Notes under the pieces: model-generated | Told to the model about the DNA's origin: nothing | Database searches by the model: none | The model's input: the letters and a program-made list of their open reading frames with translations, nothing else | Shown here: positions 21,071-33,270 of the stretch, one piece after another | Numbering within the stretch: the stretch's first letter is position 1 | How the letters are laid out: each line of letters starts with the position of its first letter | Assembly (NCBI RefSeq): GCF_052857255.1 | Contig: NC_135505.1 | Coordinates: 50,507,507-50,571,506 of the forward strand | DNA: 64,000 nucleotides | Origin: Amblyomma americanum | Taxonomy: Eukaryota > Arthropoda > Arachnida > Ixodida > Ixodidae | Direction: 5' to 3' | Made by a program: the position numbers and the translations under genes

Positions 21071-22440
21071 AGAGCGTAAGAGCAACAAACAAAACACAGC
21101 GACGTTGTATTTAAAGCAAGAATTTCAAAAACGTCGCTTAGCCAGTCTGGGGCCGGGAAGGAGAATTTGCGTAGATCAATGCGGCATGGAACAAAATGGG
21201 ACCAGGTTCGTTCTTAGTGCTGTGTCTGTCAGCAGAATGGGCTTTCAAAGATGGTCTAGATGTTTTTGGAGCCCACTTCGAGTGCATTTATGGCAACTAT
21301 AAGTAATATGGTGATTTTAGAACTGTTCGTGATATTTAACTATGTGTAGGCCAAAATTTGGCATTCCAAAGAATTCCATTTCATTAAATTTTACTGTACC
21401 AAATCAGCTTTATTTTCGCATTGGTGAGCGCGATGGCAGCACGAATAATTCCGCATTATTTTTTATGGAGTTTTGAATACGAACAATCACGACGATTTTG
21501 CAAATTTGTGTCTCGTTTCGCCCTACTCTTCCCTAAATTAGCTATCCATTCTCCGGTTGCAGCTGTGCGATTGAAGTCTTTCTATAGATCTACAAACCAC
21601 TCCAGCAAAAGAAATTTAGTTACCGAGATGTAAATGTGCTCTAGGTAGCCTATGTTCCGCGTTCATATAAAAATTTTTTTAAAAAGTGACGTTTAATGCA
21701 GCGAGCGATGGAATAGAAATTATAGGTGTAGCGCTATGAGACAGGAAGTGAACAAAATGTATCAGGGAATTAGTGTGCGTTAACTATATTCCAGCTGAAA
21801 TAAAGAGGAAGGAATGTGAATCGACGGGGCATGTTACGCGACAAAAAGTGGACAACGAAGGAAGATTAACTTAGAAGCGAGCGGCAGAAACTAAGGTGGC
21901 CCTATGAGATTATGAAGTTTGCGTTGATAAGGTGGTCGTGGCTGTCGCAAGGCAAGGTTGCTTGTAGAGATATGGGAAGACCATTTGTGGTGTCGGGGGA
22001 AGAAGTTAGTGGTCCTAAAATGATGTATGTTTGACTTGTGTAACTATGGTAACAATTTCAGCTAAGAAAATTAAACTCATATATGTAACTTAAGCGGCAT
22101 GGGAAGTAAAGTGTTAAAAATGGGGCTTATTATTGAAATTGTGCTCAGTGCGAAAATTCTTGATGCAAATTGTTGCGTCCGTTGTGGAACTGTTTTGGCA
22201 GCAACCTATTTTTATTCTCAGACATCTAGTAGCCTTTCTTGGGCTGCTTTCCCTGTGCGGCAAAGAACATTTGCGGTCTCCAGATTTTTGCTCCGAAGTA
22301 GTAAGCGCTCGTGTTGTTTCACCATCTTGTCGAGTATTTCATGTGAAATGTAAATCTACTCAACATTCAGTGCCGTGATCAAGAGTTTCGGATTGATGAC
22401 TACAATAAGCTTTCTAAGTAATACGAAACGGTGTAGGTGT
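21071..22440. other. No recognisable gene
   Basis: AT-rich DNA with several short frames and no domain or repeat that I can name. Confidence 0.35.
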
Positions 22441-22495
22441 TAGCGTGAATCATAAACAGTTCTGTTTCACCAAAGATTGCTGTCTTTATTTTTTG

Positions 22496-23847
22496 CGTGC
22501 GTCTTGTTTCAAGGCGCCTTCAACACGCTCTAGAGGTGGTGCTTCTGGCTTTGCGCCAAGCAATGTTCTAGCCGTTGTTGGTGTTGATACTGCCGAAAAT
22601 ACCTCAGTTGTTTCCATCTTTTTGCAATTGCTTGAAAATCAGAAGAAAATTGCTCGTGATGTATCTGATATCAAGGCGAAGTATTTGGCACGCTTTGAAG
22701 CTTTTGAATCCCGCATATCAGCGCTATAGTCATTGTCTTGTGATAAAGGCTGAGAAGAGCCACGTTCAGAGTTTTCTCCAACAAAGAGTACAATTTCCAA
22801 CTTAGTAAGATGGATGACATGGAAAAGCACTCGCGACGTAATAACATCATAGTTCATGGCCAAGCTGAGGAAGAAGCGGTAACCAACGACACTTTGCTTG
22901 GCAATGTTTCTCAGTTCCATACGAAAAAACTAATGGTGACTTCCAAACGCAGAGTTGGAGCACTTCGGGAGCAACGTTTTCTGCTGTTTTCGGAGCAACT
23001 GTATTCCAAACGAAGATCTGAGCCACGCATCGCGTCTTCTAATCGTAGACAAGGAGCGGTTGCCGAGCCTAGATTGCTCCGTGGAGCAGTCGGGACTGCT
23101 CCGTCGGAATCGGCGGAGTAGACCGGAAGTTTGTGCAGCAGACGTATCAGACGCGTTTCCGTAGTAGACGATCAGCTTCGCCCGCCTCTATTGACTCAAA
23201 AAATGAATCGTGCGAAAAGCGCGGGCAAGCGCAAGGAATGAAGGGTACTTCCTCCAGCAGTTTACGAGCGTCACCTACATGCTCTGGCCACGGCAATTGT
23301 ACTCCAATCGCAGTTTCAGGTCACGCGCTCTCCGCCGGATTCAAGCGCTCTGTCACAAAGCGTGTAGACCACTCCAGACCTGCAATTCGAATTCACCATA
23401 AGTATCGAATGCCATCAGATCGAGCGTTGCCACAGGATAGGCAAACGGCGAAACGGTCGGGTTCGTCAAGTTGTACTGAGGCACCTGATTTTCGTGAAAA
23501 AAAACAATGTAATGAAGAATGTGTCTAAACTAAAAGGGTCTAAAGTTTATATTACGGAGGATTTTTCGCTTAGGGTGTATTCTGTTCGACAAAAACTGTG
23601 GGACCCCACGGCTTCTTTTTGCAGTAGCGGTTCGCAGGTGTGGCTGCATTTTGACCATTTGTTTATTCATAACGGTCGGTACGATTGGGATCACGCTTCA
23701 GATTCTTTGGTTAAGCTGTCTGGTACCCCAAAAAATTCGGATAATTCTTGTGTACAAAATGTGTCTCCATCGTCCTCGGCAAAATCTGGTCCGTCAACTT
23801 CGTCGCAGTTTTTCCCGCCCGCTGTACCTTCTGAATGGCTTTCTTGA
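22496..23847 (+). pseudogene. LINE ORF1 (coiled coil, RNA-binding), MITE-interrupted
   Basis: The N-terminal part reads VSIFLQLLENQKKIARDVSD and FEAFESRISAL, a coiled coil likely to trimerise. It stops, then resumes in another frame with MDDMEKHSRRNNIIVHGQAE, the hallmark opening of the RNA-recognition domain of LINE ORF1 proteins. The MITE (22934-23398) cuts in after NVSQFHTKK. Beyond it, KLKGSKVYITEDFSLRVYSV, RQKLWDP and HFDHLFIHNGRYDWD form the usual C-terminal domain. ORF1 proteins bind the LINE RNA and act as nucleic-acid chaperones. The protein ends at 23845-23847. Confidence 0.75.
22934..23398 (+). mobile_element. PIF/Harbinger-like MITE, copy 1
   Basis: A 465-bp block lies inside LINE ORF1, flanked by the direct repeat TAA (22931-22933 and 23399-23401). 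Its ends are inverted: TGGTGACTTCCAAACGCAGA at the left, and TGGTGAATTCGAATTGCAGG reading in from the right. Three-base TWA duplications are a PIF/Harbinger signature. No transposase frame is present. A related copy lies at 56861-57232. Stop-free stretches across it are not genes. Confidence 0.8.
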
Positions 23848-23888
23848 AACTCTGTGGAAACTCTTACCCTCTTGAATAATAATGTACG

Positions 23889-26042
23889 ATGCGTCATCAA
23901 AAAATCTGTCAGTCTGCTCTCGCCCTTTCTGTCTATTCGCCTCATAATGTTGCCATGACTGAAACTTGGCTACAAGATGGCATCTACGACTGTGAGATCA
24001 CTCCACCTGGTTTTACTGCATTGCGTGCAGATAGGCAAACAGGCAGAGGAGTTAGCGTTGCTCTGCTTTTCAGATCAGACTTTAAGGTTAGTCTTTTGCC
24101 TAGTCCCCCGGATACGGAATCAGTTTGGTGTAGAATCATTTTCCCAGTGCTCCATCGTTATCTGTACCTTCCATCGCCCGTCTGCCTCTCCTATCGACAA
24201 CTCACTTTATCTCTATCAGTTTATGTTTGAAAACAATTTCGCTGCATCCAGCTCCGTATGTATGGCTGATTTTAATGCCCATTGTAATCATTGGGTATCC
24301 CTAGGTGCTACTGGTGAGGACATTTCCAATTGTACTGAGCTTTTGAACATTTCTACAACCTTCCGTGTTTCGCAAATTTTCGATGGTACAACTCGAAATG
24401 ACGAAATGGCAGACCTAGTTTTCCTTAGTAGCGATCTTGCAGGGAAAAGTTACAAATGTGAAATAATAGACGGTATCTCGGATCATAAAGCAGTCCTGGT
24501 TTCGATTACTTGTCCCATTCATAAGCCGCGATGTGCCTTCGCGTCCTTCTCCAGATTTCAACAGTGCCGATCATGTTTCGATCACTGACGGTCGTGCTGA
24601 TCGTTTCGATCAACTTTCAGTACTTAATAAAACAAGTGACGTTGAAACTTTAGTAGCTTTTGTTCAGAGTACTGCTAAAACCTGTATTAATCGTTTTGTT
24701 CTTCTTAAAACCAAAACAAAATCTTAAACGCTCCCGATATTTTCCATCTGTCACGTCGGATAAAAAGGTAGCGATCATCGAGATCATGTTCTAAACGTGA
24801 AGGCATTGCCCACTTTAACAAAGCGAAAGAAGAGCTGTGTGTTTTGGCAAGTTCTGCTAAATATTTTTATTTTTTTGTTGAACTGCAAAATTTACTCATC
24901 AGCAACCCAAAAAAATTTTGGTCCACAATCCTTCCTAAGGATACTCCATCGAATTCATTTATTTTTAACGGCTAGTTATTTCAGAATCCCAAGACGATTT
25001 CAGACGGTTTTAACTCAATCTTTCAGTCTGTTTTTGATTATTACATTTCAGTCACTCCGTCATTCCTCCAGCCGAATCAACTTCAATTGATGATGTTACA
25101 GTTTTGTTGGAGGGTGTTCTCAATATGATACTGAATTTGGATGTGAAGAAATCAAGCGGGCCTGATGGAATCCCCAATGCATTCCTTGTTAGATTATCAT
25201 TATGAACATTTCTTTATCTAGATGTTTTTTTATTATATCTCTTATTTCTGGTATTGTCCGTAAGGCCTAGAAATTTACAAAAGTTGTGCCGTTATTTAAG
25301 TGAGGCAATAAGCAATATCTTGAAAACTACAGGCCTATCTCGCTTACGTCGTCATCTTGTAAAGTGCTTGAGCATATCCATACACACATCATTTAATCGA
25401 ATAACATTTTATGTAATGTTCACCATGGCGTTTAGCACATCTACCCAATTAACCGAATCTAGGAATCTAGTATGTAGGAATTATTTTTACTTCCAACTTA
25501 TCATGGTCCAAACATATTGATTTCGACTGTAATAGAGCCCTAAGAAAATTAGGGTATCTTAGACGAACATTAGCCCAGACTCCGAGGTTACTATTGTATT
25601 AATCCCAATCCGTCCATTTCTTGACAATGCTTGTTTCCTGTGGAATCCTTACAAGGTAAGATAGATTAAGAAAATTGAGGCCATCCAATGGAAGTCAGTT
25701 CGTTTCGTATGTTATAGATATCGCAGTGATTTTTCACCCTCTTCTGCCCTGAAATCATAACAAATCACTACCCTCGCTGCTTGCCGGCAACTAGATATGT
25801 TAAACGTCCTCCACTATGCCGCTAATTCTCACTATCGACTCCCAAGCGACAGGTACATCACGAGCGTCATGTCATCTTCAACAAGAAGTTGTGATTATTT
25901 TAATTTTTCATCGTACTTTGCTCGCACTATTATGTTTATATACAGTTTCTTTCCGCGCACAATTGAACACTGGAATACATTGCCCGGTCCAGTGCGCTCC
26001 CTCCCTATTGGCAGATTTGTACAGGTCATAATTGATTCGTAA
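23889..26042 (+). pseudogene. LINE ORF2 (endonuclease and partial RT)
   Basis: The endonuclease shows TETWLQDGIYDCEITPPGFT, DRQTGRGVSVALLF, a frame change near 24,100, then MADFNAHCNHWVSLGA and GISDHKAVLVSI, the terminal His motif. RT begins with KKSSGPDGIPNAFLVRL near 25,150, then stops. Degenerate fingers follow (LTSSSCKVLEHIHTH-like in a broken frame). The sequence then jumps from STQLTESRNL to the thumb-like ITFTSNLSWSKHIDFDCNRA near 25,490-25,535. The palm blocks, including YADD, are absent. The C-terminus has SFFPRTIEHWNTLPGPVRSL and stops at 26042. It cannot be active. Confidence 0.75.
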
Positions 26043-26205
26043 TCTCTTTGTTTACTGTACCCATGCTCCCATTTTGTGCAATTTTCCATATTCATTCAAA
26101 TTGATGTATTTTTTTCTACCACGTCTTTAAGTTTTAAATGTATATGTCCATTATTGCGACGGCCCCTCTAGAGGCTACATTGTGTACTATAAATAAATAA
26201 AATAA

Positions 26206-27127
26206 ATTTGTTGCAACGAAGAAGGACGCATGTAGCAAATATAATTCACATTTCTTTTTAATGAAAAGATTGCCCTTATGTCCCTCAAAGAAAAGTGTTT
26301 TTGAATGCAGCGATGCCGAACATGGACTGTCAATCAATTTTGCCTTGTAAAGCGTAGCGTCAAAGTAATTGATTTTAATTGTCGTACACAACTTTCTATA
26401 AGTGCTCTATCATTTTCACAATGACGGCTACCAAATTCAATTATTTTATGCAAGGGCTGAGTGCTGATCATATCCGAAAGAGCATTCTATCGCACGTACA
26501 CGGCCGTCCACTTATTGCCTGAACATGCAAGAGGTGCTGCTGTGTCTTCTGATGATCTGAGCCACCGACGGGCCCGCTCAGCAAACAAAAGTGGCGCAAG
26601 CGCAGAGGCCCTTCGAGCTGGTGCTTGTCGTAGCCTGCCACTTTACCTTTACGGACAAGTGGAAAGGACACACTGGGGCTTTGAGGACGGCAGCCATCCC
26701 ACTCGAATATCAAACCTAGCAGTGGAGGACCCTGCACATCTACTCAGTTCTGTAAAGAAGTTCACTCTGCTTTTTCACTTTGAAATACGTTTCAAATGCT
26801 TTTTTCCACTTTTTCATGCTTGGCGATCCGACTTCAATCACTAAAAGCGGCTGCTGCTTAGCTCGGCTCAGCCTGGCTACGCAAGCGAAAGCTTTGTTAT
26901 GGGTGGTTATGCTGTGCTGGTATGCTAAGCCAGGTTAGACTCAACCTCTTCGTCCGACGCCAAAGCCGAAGTCGAGGCGAAGGCAGAGGCAGCAGCGGCT
27001 GCCTCCAAAGCTTTTCGCTGCCGCCTTTCGGCAACCTTGAAGTGCCGTTGAACCACTCGACGCTCACGTTCTTCGTCGGTCTCTGCCGCTAGCTTGTCGC
27101 ACTTGACTTCCCTACCTCTAGCTAAAT
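26206..27127. other. Unrecognised; contains a 127-codon plus-strand frame
   Basis: A frame at 26461-26844 (starting SERAFYRTYTAVHLLPEHAR) is moderately protein-like but matches no family I know. A 89-codon frame overlaps on the other strand. The end of the minus-strand frame described at 27134-27260 (rich in Glu, Arg and Ala) also runs through 26925-27127. Confidence 0.2.
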
Positions 27128-27133
27128 ACTTAC

Positions 27134-27260
27134 CATGATTGGCAACGTCAGCCGGATGAGCAGACTGAGCCCTTCGCCTACAAGACCGTCCCGACGGCGT
27201 AGACGGTCCCGCACGACACGCTTCATCCACAGCGAGAAACTGCGAGGCGGCAGTGTGCAT
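27134..27260 (-). CDS. Candidate first exon, minus strand
   Basis: An ATG at 27258-27260 opens a frame MHTAASQFLAVDEACRAG and so on, which meets a strong donor (ATG|GTAAGT, donor at 27128-27133). The frame also stays open past the donor to 26925 with a charged stretch (DEERERRVVQRHFKVAERRQ) and an Ala-rich end. Upstream on the same strand lies a CpG- and CACGTG-rich block (27299-27391) that could act as a promoter. No acceptor or second exon was found and the protein is not recognised. Confidence 0.25.
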
Positions 27261-27298
27261 GCACGCGAGAGCGGCCCCGTCTCCCTTTCAAGCCAAGG

Positions 27299-27391
27299 GA
27301 GAGTGACGTGGTTAGTTACGTGGATACAGCTAGCGAGGCGGCGGCGCGCGGCTGAAGCTGCGGGGAGTCACGTGGTACGTCACGTGACTGA
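27299..27391 (+). repeat. Possible CACGTG-rich repeat, copy C (divergent)
   Basis: GAGAGTGACGTGGTTAG, then ATACAGCTAGCGAGGCGG, and GTCACGTGGTACGTCACGTG follow the same order as copies A and B, but similarity is weaker and the leading inverted repeat is missing. Confidence 0.4.
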
Positions 27392-28874
27392 CACACCTGC
27401 ACTCCTCCACATGGAGGTGAAATGTACCCCATCGATGACAATGGCTCCATGAGCTCTTATTTAAAAATCTTGTCACCTAGTCAGTCTTCCTTTATGAATC
27501 GTCACAATATTACAGTTTGTCTTAAAGGTGGAGCCCATGAGGAGACGCGATCGGAGTGACGCGGTCCAAAGCTATTCACTTACATACATTTTGTTCGCTG
27601 TTGATCACACGGTCGCGCGATAATATTTTTAACTTAGTACTTTCGCAGCGAGGTGGCACTCACTATTAATTTAATTAAAACGACCTCAAGGGTCACTAGA
27701 AAATAGAAAAATTATTCATCCTACACATTTTGGACAGCAGGGTAATAAGCGGCGAGACCACACTCTTTTTTGTTAGAGCACAACAAATGTCTATTATTTC
27801 CATGGGCTCAGGAAACGCATTTTTTCAAGTTATGCAAAAGTCCACGCTGAGAAAATGCAAGGAAATTGCCACTGCTTGTGGTTAGGGCCGGGAGAGCTTG
27901 GACTGAATGCTCAGCGTCAGCGGCTGTGTTTCCGGTTATTTACGTTCGTCATCATTCGTTCACTATCGCACGGCTCCACCAATGGTGCATGATCGAGTTT
28001 GCTGGAAAGGGAGAATGACGACGCGATAAAAAATCGCGCTCGGCTAGAATGTACTCCAAGGACATTGCGATTCCCCCCTATACATCCTTGACGAGTACCA
28101 GCGCCCGGCGAGAAGAGCAAGCTGTCCCCATCGGTCCGATTAAGCAAACATGTCGGACAAAAGTCGCCATTTTTTATCAGAAAACATAACGGTTTTTTAT
28201 ACTAAACTAAGGGACAAAATAACCCCAAATTTAATTTTTTTAAATTTTTGTTTTAAGCGAAAAAGGTCTTTATCCTTGGCATGGGCGCCGCAGGCTGCCT
28301 AACTAGTAGCAGTTACACTGAGTTAAAGGCGAAAATCAACCGCGGAATCTACCAAACTGCCGAGTCTGTGCACCGATGGAATAAGGAGAGAATTTTTGTG
28401 TTGTGAAATAGTGCTCCTCTCTCCTAAATGCCCATGCAGACTCGGAAGCTTTAACAAGTCGTCGTCATGCCCTGTAAGCTAGCGCTGTTGACAGATAAAA
28501 TCATACCTATGTAGATATTTGGGGCAGCAGGTTTTTCACGGCCTGTGAAGACCTTGCTTTCTATGGAAGTACATTACGAAATAGTGCCATGCTCCGTCCA
28601 CCTCGAAGTTAAGGCGGCAGAACCATTTCATTCGGCAACACGCTTTCCGTGGGATGTCTCTTTCTGACGCTTAACCTAGCAGAGCAACCCATCGATAATA
28701 CGCAATCCATCTTATTGGAAAGCACATGCATTTGGGTTTTTTTCTAGGAATCTTATCGTTTACTCTCTGTTGCTTTCTTTAGTGTCGGTGGCATTTTTTT
28801 GGTGCCACAACTACAAATGCTTTTCTAATCATTAGGACCATTTCAGAAGCAATTTAAATTTAAAGCTAGTTTGA
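27392..28874. other. No recognisable gene
   Basis: AT-rich sequence, no domain or repeat recognised. Confidence 0.35.
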
Positions 28875-29170
28875 GGAAAAGAAATGGCGCTGAAATTTTC
28901 GGACGTATCTCGGTGGACACCCGAACCACGGCGTAGGGGAAGATATAAAGGATGGAGTAAAAGAAGAAAGGAAGAAATAGGTTTCGTTGTGGAGGTCTCT
29001 GGAAATAATTTTTACCACGTGGAGATTTTACGGTGCACTGACATCGCACAGCACACAGGGCTGTCTATTGCAATTTGTCTGCATCGAAACGCGGCCGCCG
29101 CAGTCGGGTTCGAACCCGGATTCTTCGGGTCACTAGACGAGCGTCTTAATCAGTGAACCACCACATCTGG
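28875..29170 (-). mobile_element. Ruka-like SINE, long-tail subfamily, minus orientation
   Basis: On the minus strand it has a tRNA-like head with GGGTTCGAACCCGACTGCGG, a body with GATGTCAGTGCACCGTAAAA, and a tail with ACGCCGTGGTTCGGGTGTCC, CCGAGATACGTCC and a CAGCGCCATTTC-type end. The same tail occurs at 51659-51783 and 51805-52101, defining a second subfamily. Confidence 0.8.
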
Positions 29171-32100
29171 TAAGGTAATTACTGAAAAACTGATTTTTCG
29201 TCGAACAAAAAAGCCAAGACAAAATGTAAGTTATTTATGGCCGCTAAGGGATACCAATTCATATAACGAAATGAACAAAAAAATGCGCGTAGGAAAGATT
29301 ATTCACCTCAAAAGAAACTAGAAATGAGCTGTGAAAACAAAACAACACAAATTTTGGGAAAGCTTTTGAACCCAAAAGCTGAAAATGCCAAACGTTATTA
29401 CAACTGCATATCATGTTTTTCTCGTCCACTGAGTAATAAATGAAAACAAAACGCTCTTCAGAAAACAAAAATCGACCTGCGAAATTAATCGCTAGCTGAT
29501 CGCTGAACCGGTCTTGTTTTGCTCTTGATTGTAATGAGGCACCTAGAATACAGCTAGAAACGAGAGTCGCTCCAATTTTAATAGTTAGGCCCGAACGCTC
29601 GAGCGCCACAGCTCGGTTTCGGCTATCTGCTCAATTGGGTGGGTTCGCAATGAGGCCCACGTTGTAAATGGGCCTGACGCAGTTTTCTCAACTCCGTATG
29701 TGGGAGCCTCGGGAACGGCCTGCGCTTGGCACCTATTACTGTATTTTAGTGCGAGCACAAAGGCTTCCAATCTCGAAAAAAACTGTTGTCGCTTTGTCTA
29801 AAGCCAGTTAGACCTGCATAAACACAATATACAAATAAATATAAACATGGCAGCGATTACCTTGGTTTCGAAAACACGTTCACATGAATAGATCAGCTTC
29901 TCTGGCCACTACACGAGAGCACTATGCTACTGCCGCAGCTGCTCCCCGCCAGGGTTTAACTGCCATCTCTGATGATGATGATGATGTCCTCAGGCCACTC
30001 TCTCACGCTGTGCACTGCATGCCGTCGTCGACAACAGCTTTCATCCGTGCGCCGTGGACCTAGAACACACTGCTATTGTAGACCCCTCTTAAGGAGCGTT
30101 AAGCGGTCCCAAGATTTTGTTGTGCACTACCACTGAGATCCTCAATAACCGATTTCTCCAATCTTTGCCAGCAGCCGGGCCTTGGAACCTAGCCTTGAAC
30201 TGCGACGTTTTAGCGCGCATACATGTACTTCGCAATTGGGGAAGCAAGCTTAATCGGCTTTAATTTTTTAATTCCTTTTGTTTGCTGTGAATGGTCGCCA
30301 CGTGTTCGGGACGTATTCCGCTATAGACGACTTGCCACCATGACCGTGAGAAAAACGTCGCTGGAAAGAGCGACGTTTGACAAATACGCCATTTCAGCGA
30401 TTTTTTGCAAACCCACCGATAAAAATACTCTTTGTGAATTATTTTTCTAAACTTTTTCGTAAAGTGACGCCACGTGACTTCATTTATGATGAATGAAAAC
30501 AGCTGCCACTTGAAGGCCAATATACCGCTCTGTTCGTGACCGGAGTCTTAGAAGGTGAGTTATTCATTCTGCATGCCTCACTGCGATGAACAGAAAAGTC
30601 GTTGCAAGGAGCCTTGTGCTTTGACGTTGCTTCTCCAGCCTCCTTCCCCTTCCCCTAACCTTCGAGTGGTCTTCACTATCGCCTTTGACGTCGCAGGCAT
30701 GAGAAGTCGAAAAAGAAATGAATCCTCAGCATAAGACGTTCTGAAACTTACCACTGTTGGCATTTCATGAGCTTGCATCTAAGGTTATTCAAGTATTGGT
30801 GGTCCCACTCGCGTTCGCTACGTTCTACTGAGTACTAGTTTGCGCCACACATATTTTGTACCATGGTAGAGACCGGCGCATTGGCGCTACTCTTAAAGAA
30901 AAACCCCATGCGAGATGTGGAGCGTTCCGCTGATACCAATCTAGTCCGGAAGGAGACGCCATTGTCTACGTCAACACCCAGAAACATGCCTCTGGCCGCT
31001 GACGCTCCTACATATTAATCTAAATATTTAATTATTTAGCGTAATATATGGTAAATATTAAAGGCTCAATATTGCCACGGTGTCCACAGCGATCGACAAA
31101 AACTAACAAGATGCAAATATTACAGTTGGAAGACTCGATTTTCGCACATTGGGTTACATATTGAAACAAGTAATGAAAATTTAAGGTATTGTGTTTTATT
31201 CAATGTATGTTGTTTATTAATAGATTAAAAGAATGTGAATCAAAACATGATTATGGCTATTCAGTTATTATTCTGTAACATTTTACATGGCGTGATCATC
31301 TTGCCACGAAATCTATTCTTAAATAAGAGCTATATGGTAATCACAGATGTTTCCTGTAAAATCTCCGAAAAAAATAGATGGACGACGGTGTAGCAAAGTA
31401 TTTTCCAACGAAAATTTAACGAAGTAGGAAATAAATCTGCGTTTAAAATGATTTTAGAGATTCTTGCACGCGTAGCAGAAAATTAGGGCGCCGGAAAGGA
31501 GCCTGTAGTATTTTATCGCTTTCAGTCTCTGTTTCTAGGTTTGCGTTCCTGGGTTACACCACTGAGAATTAAACGTATATTAGCAGAGAGTAACCACCGC
31601 TTTGTTTTAGGGCGTTTCCGGTATAAAAAGTTTATAATTAATTCGAGATTTAGGGTCATTGTATACAATTTTTTACAATTTTTATAATATTCTGGGGGAC
31701 TAGAAGACGGCAAGCTGCGCAGTGGTGCAGGCGGGAGCGCTAAGCCATCAGCGCCATTAAAATTCATGCCATTGCAATCGTTCATGTAATGTATTCTTCG
31801 GCTAGCCGTCACGTAACAATATATTTATTGTAAGAAAATCTGTAGTCAGACCACTAAATTTTAGGGGCATTTCGAGGTAACAATTCATTTTTCTTTACAA
31901 ATTTCAGTACTAGAGGCCTTCGAGACATACGCTACATGACATTGAAAACGTTTAGGGCATTTAGAGACGACATTTTCTAGTTAGATACAAAGCCTCGCCG
32001 TCCTAATCTTTCGGAACTTCACCCACGAGTGCACGAGATTCTGAAAGATTTGTGTGCAGGAGATATGACATCATGATACATAAACTCATGAGGTTTTTAT

Positions 32101-33164
32101 ACAATTTGGGTAGAGTGTTAAGTTTCTTCACATATATTCTTTATGGTGCTGACATGGAGCTGTTGCTTCTTCACAAAATGTATGTTGCTTCATGGACCAG
32201 CTTTTGTCAACGTCAAGTAAGAAATATTTGCCCTGCTCCCAATTTTGAGTTAGTATGCGATGCGTGAAATGGTTTCTCGAAGTATTTCAAACGATACTCA
32301 CATCTATTGTTGTTAAACTTAGCCAAGAGTTCGTGAATATTTTATCTATCGAACAACAGCAATACCATTCTCTTGGTATGCGCGCGTTAAGTGAAGCGTT
32401 CCTGCTACATTACAAGAACGTCTTTTTTACAGTTATTAATGGTCTAGCACGCGCAGACTGCTTTACCGTTTTTTTCTTCATTTTTAGATCACTTTTGCTC
32501 AGATATTTGCGTTCGGATTAAAAGATAGCGACAAAAGAGTCGAAACAATGAGAAGCGCAGAAGAGCTTAGTGTGCAATAGCGATTACATAACACAGCAAG
32601 CACGCTTCGACTTGCTTCCACCATTTATTTCTTCTACGCAATTCATGCACACATTAAAGAGTAGTGCTCCAGCTCACTTCGTTGTCGCTACTTTTGGGAG
32701 TGCTGCCAGACATGGCACAGTTAATAAATGTCGCAAAACGCATGAAAAATTATTTACAACAATTTGTATCGAACATCGGATTTCCGCATGTTGTATTCTT
32801 TGAAAAACACTGCCACTTTGATCTCTATCGATATCAGCGGTTATTCTGCTCCTCTTCGTTCCGCACGGCATCTTATCCTGAAGCCTGATGTGGCATCCTT
32901 CAGGCGCAGTTTTGTGTGAGCTGTGTGCAACTGCACCAGGAAAAGTAAATTCTTGAAAGTAGTATTTGTACATTGTTCACCCCAAAGCGGAGCTACCTCA
33001 TATACTTGTGCTTATCAATGCTCTAGCTGCTGTGACTGGACTAGAACCGCAAAATTTCGCGCTCCCTACATTTTGTCTGAAGTCAGTGATTTCTTCTTGT
33101 GAAATAAAAACTACAATTCGCCCCCTAGTTTCACTGTTATGCAGTTGAGCGATGGGAAATATTA
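29171..33164. other. Long stretch without a recognisable gene
   Basis: About 4 kb of AT-rich DNA. Short frames occur on both strands, none with an identifiable domain. A short (TGA)n run lies near 29972. It may be intergenic or intronic. Confidence 0.4.
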
Positions 33165-33270
33165 TTATGATCCATAGCGCAGCAACAAAACAGGGACAAA
33201 CAGCGCTTGTGTTTGTCCCCTGCTTTGTTGCTGCGCTATGGATCATAACGTGTACCCACTAGCCCGAACC
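33165..33270 (+). mobile_element. Short head-to-head inverted repeat, Penelope-like 3' end
   Basis: Arms at 33165-33201 and 33210-33248 are almost perfectly complementary around an 8-base centre. The right arm contains CAGCGCTTGTGTTTGTCCC and GCGCTATGGATCAT, then continues GTGTACCCACTAGCCC. The same plan (AGCGCT, then a CCTTTCTCGTGTCCC-like block, then TCATGTACCAACTGGCCC) ends the larger palindrome at 52.2-52.8 kb, which carries Penelope-like coding. Family membership is inferred. Confidence 0.55.

Larger units (their letters stand above)
22441..26205 (+). mobile_element. LINE with ORF1 and ORF2, internally deleted
   Basis: This is the most complete LINE in the window. A coiled-coil ORF1 is followed by an endonuclease-RT ORF2 and a 3' tail AAATAAATAAAATAAA near 26190. 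A PIF/Harbinger-like MITE splits ORF1. ORF2 lacks the central RT palm. The 5' border is only estimated. Confidence 0.8.

Noticed and set aside
22934..23398. Coding exons across 22934-23398 and 56861-57232 (SKRRSEPRIASSNRRQ-like on both)
   Set aside because: The shared peptide comes from a shared MITE with inverted ends and TWA duplications, not from a gene.
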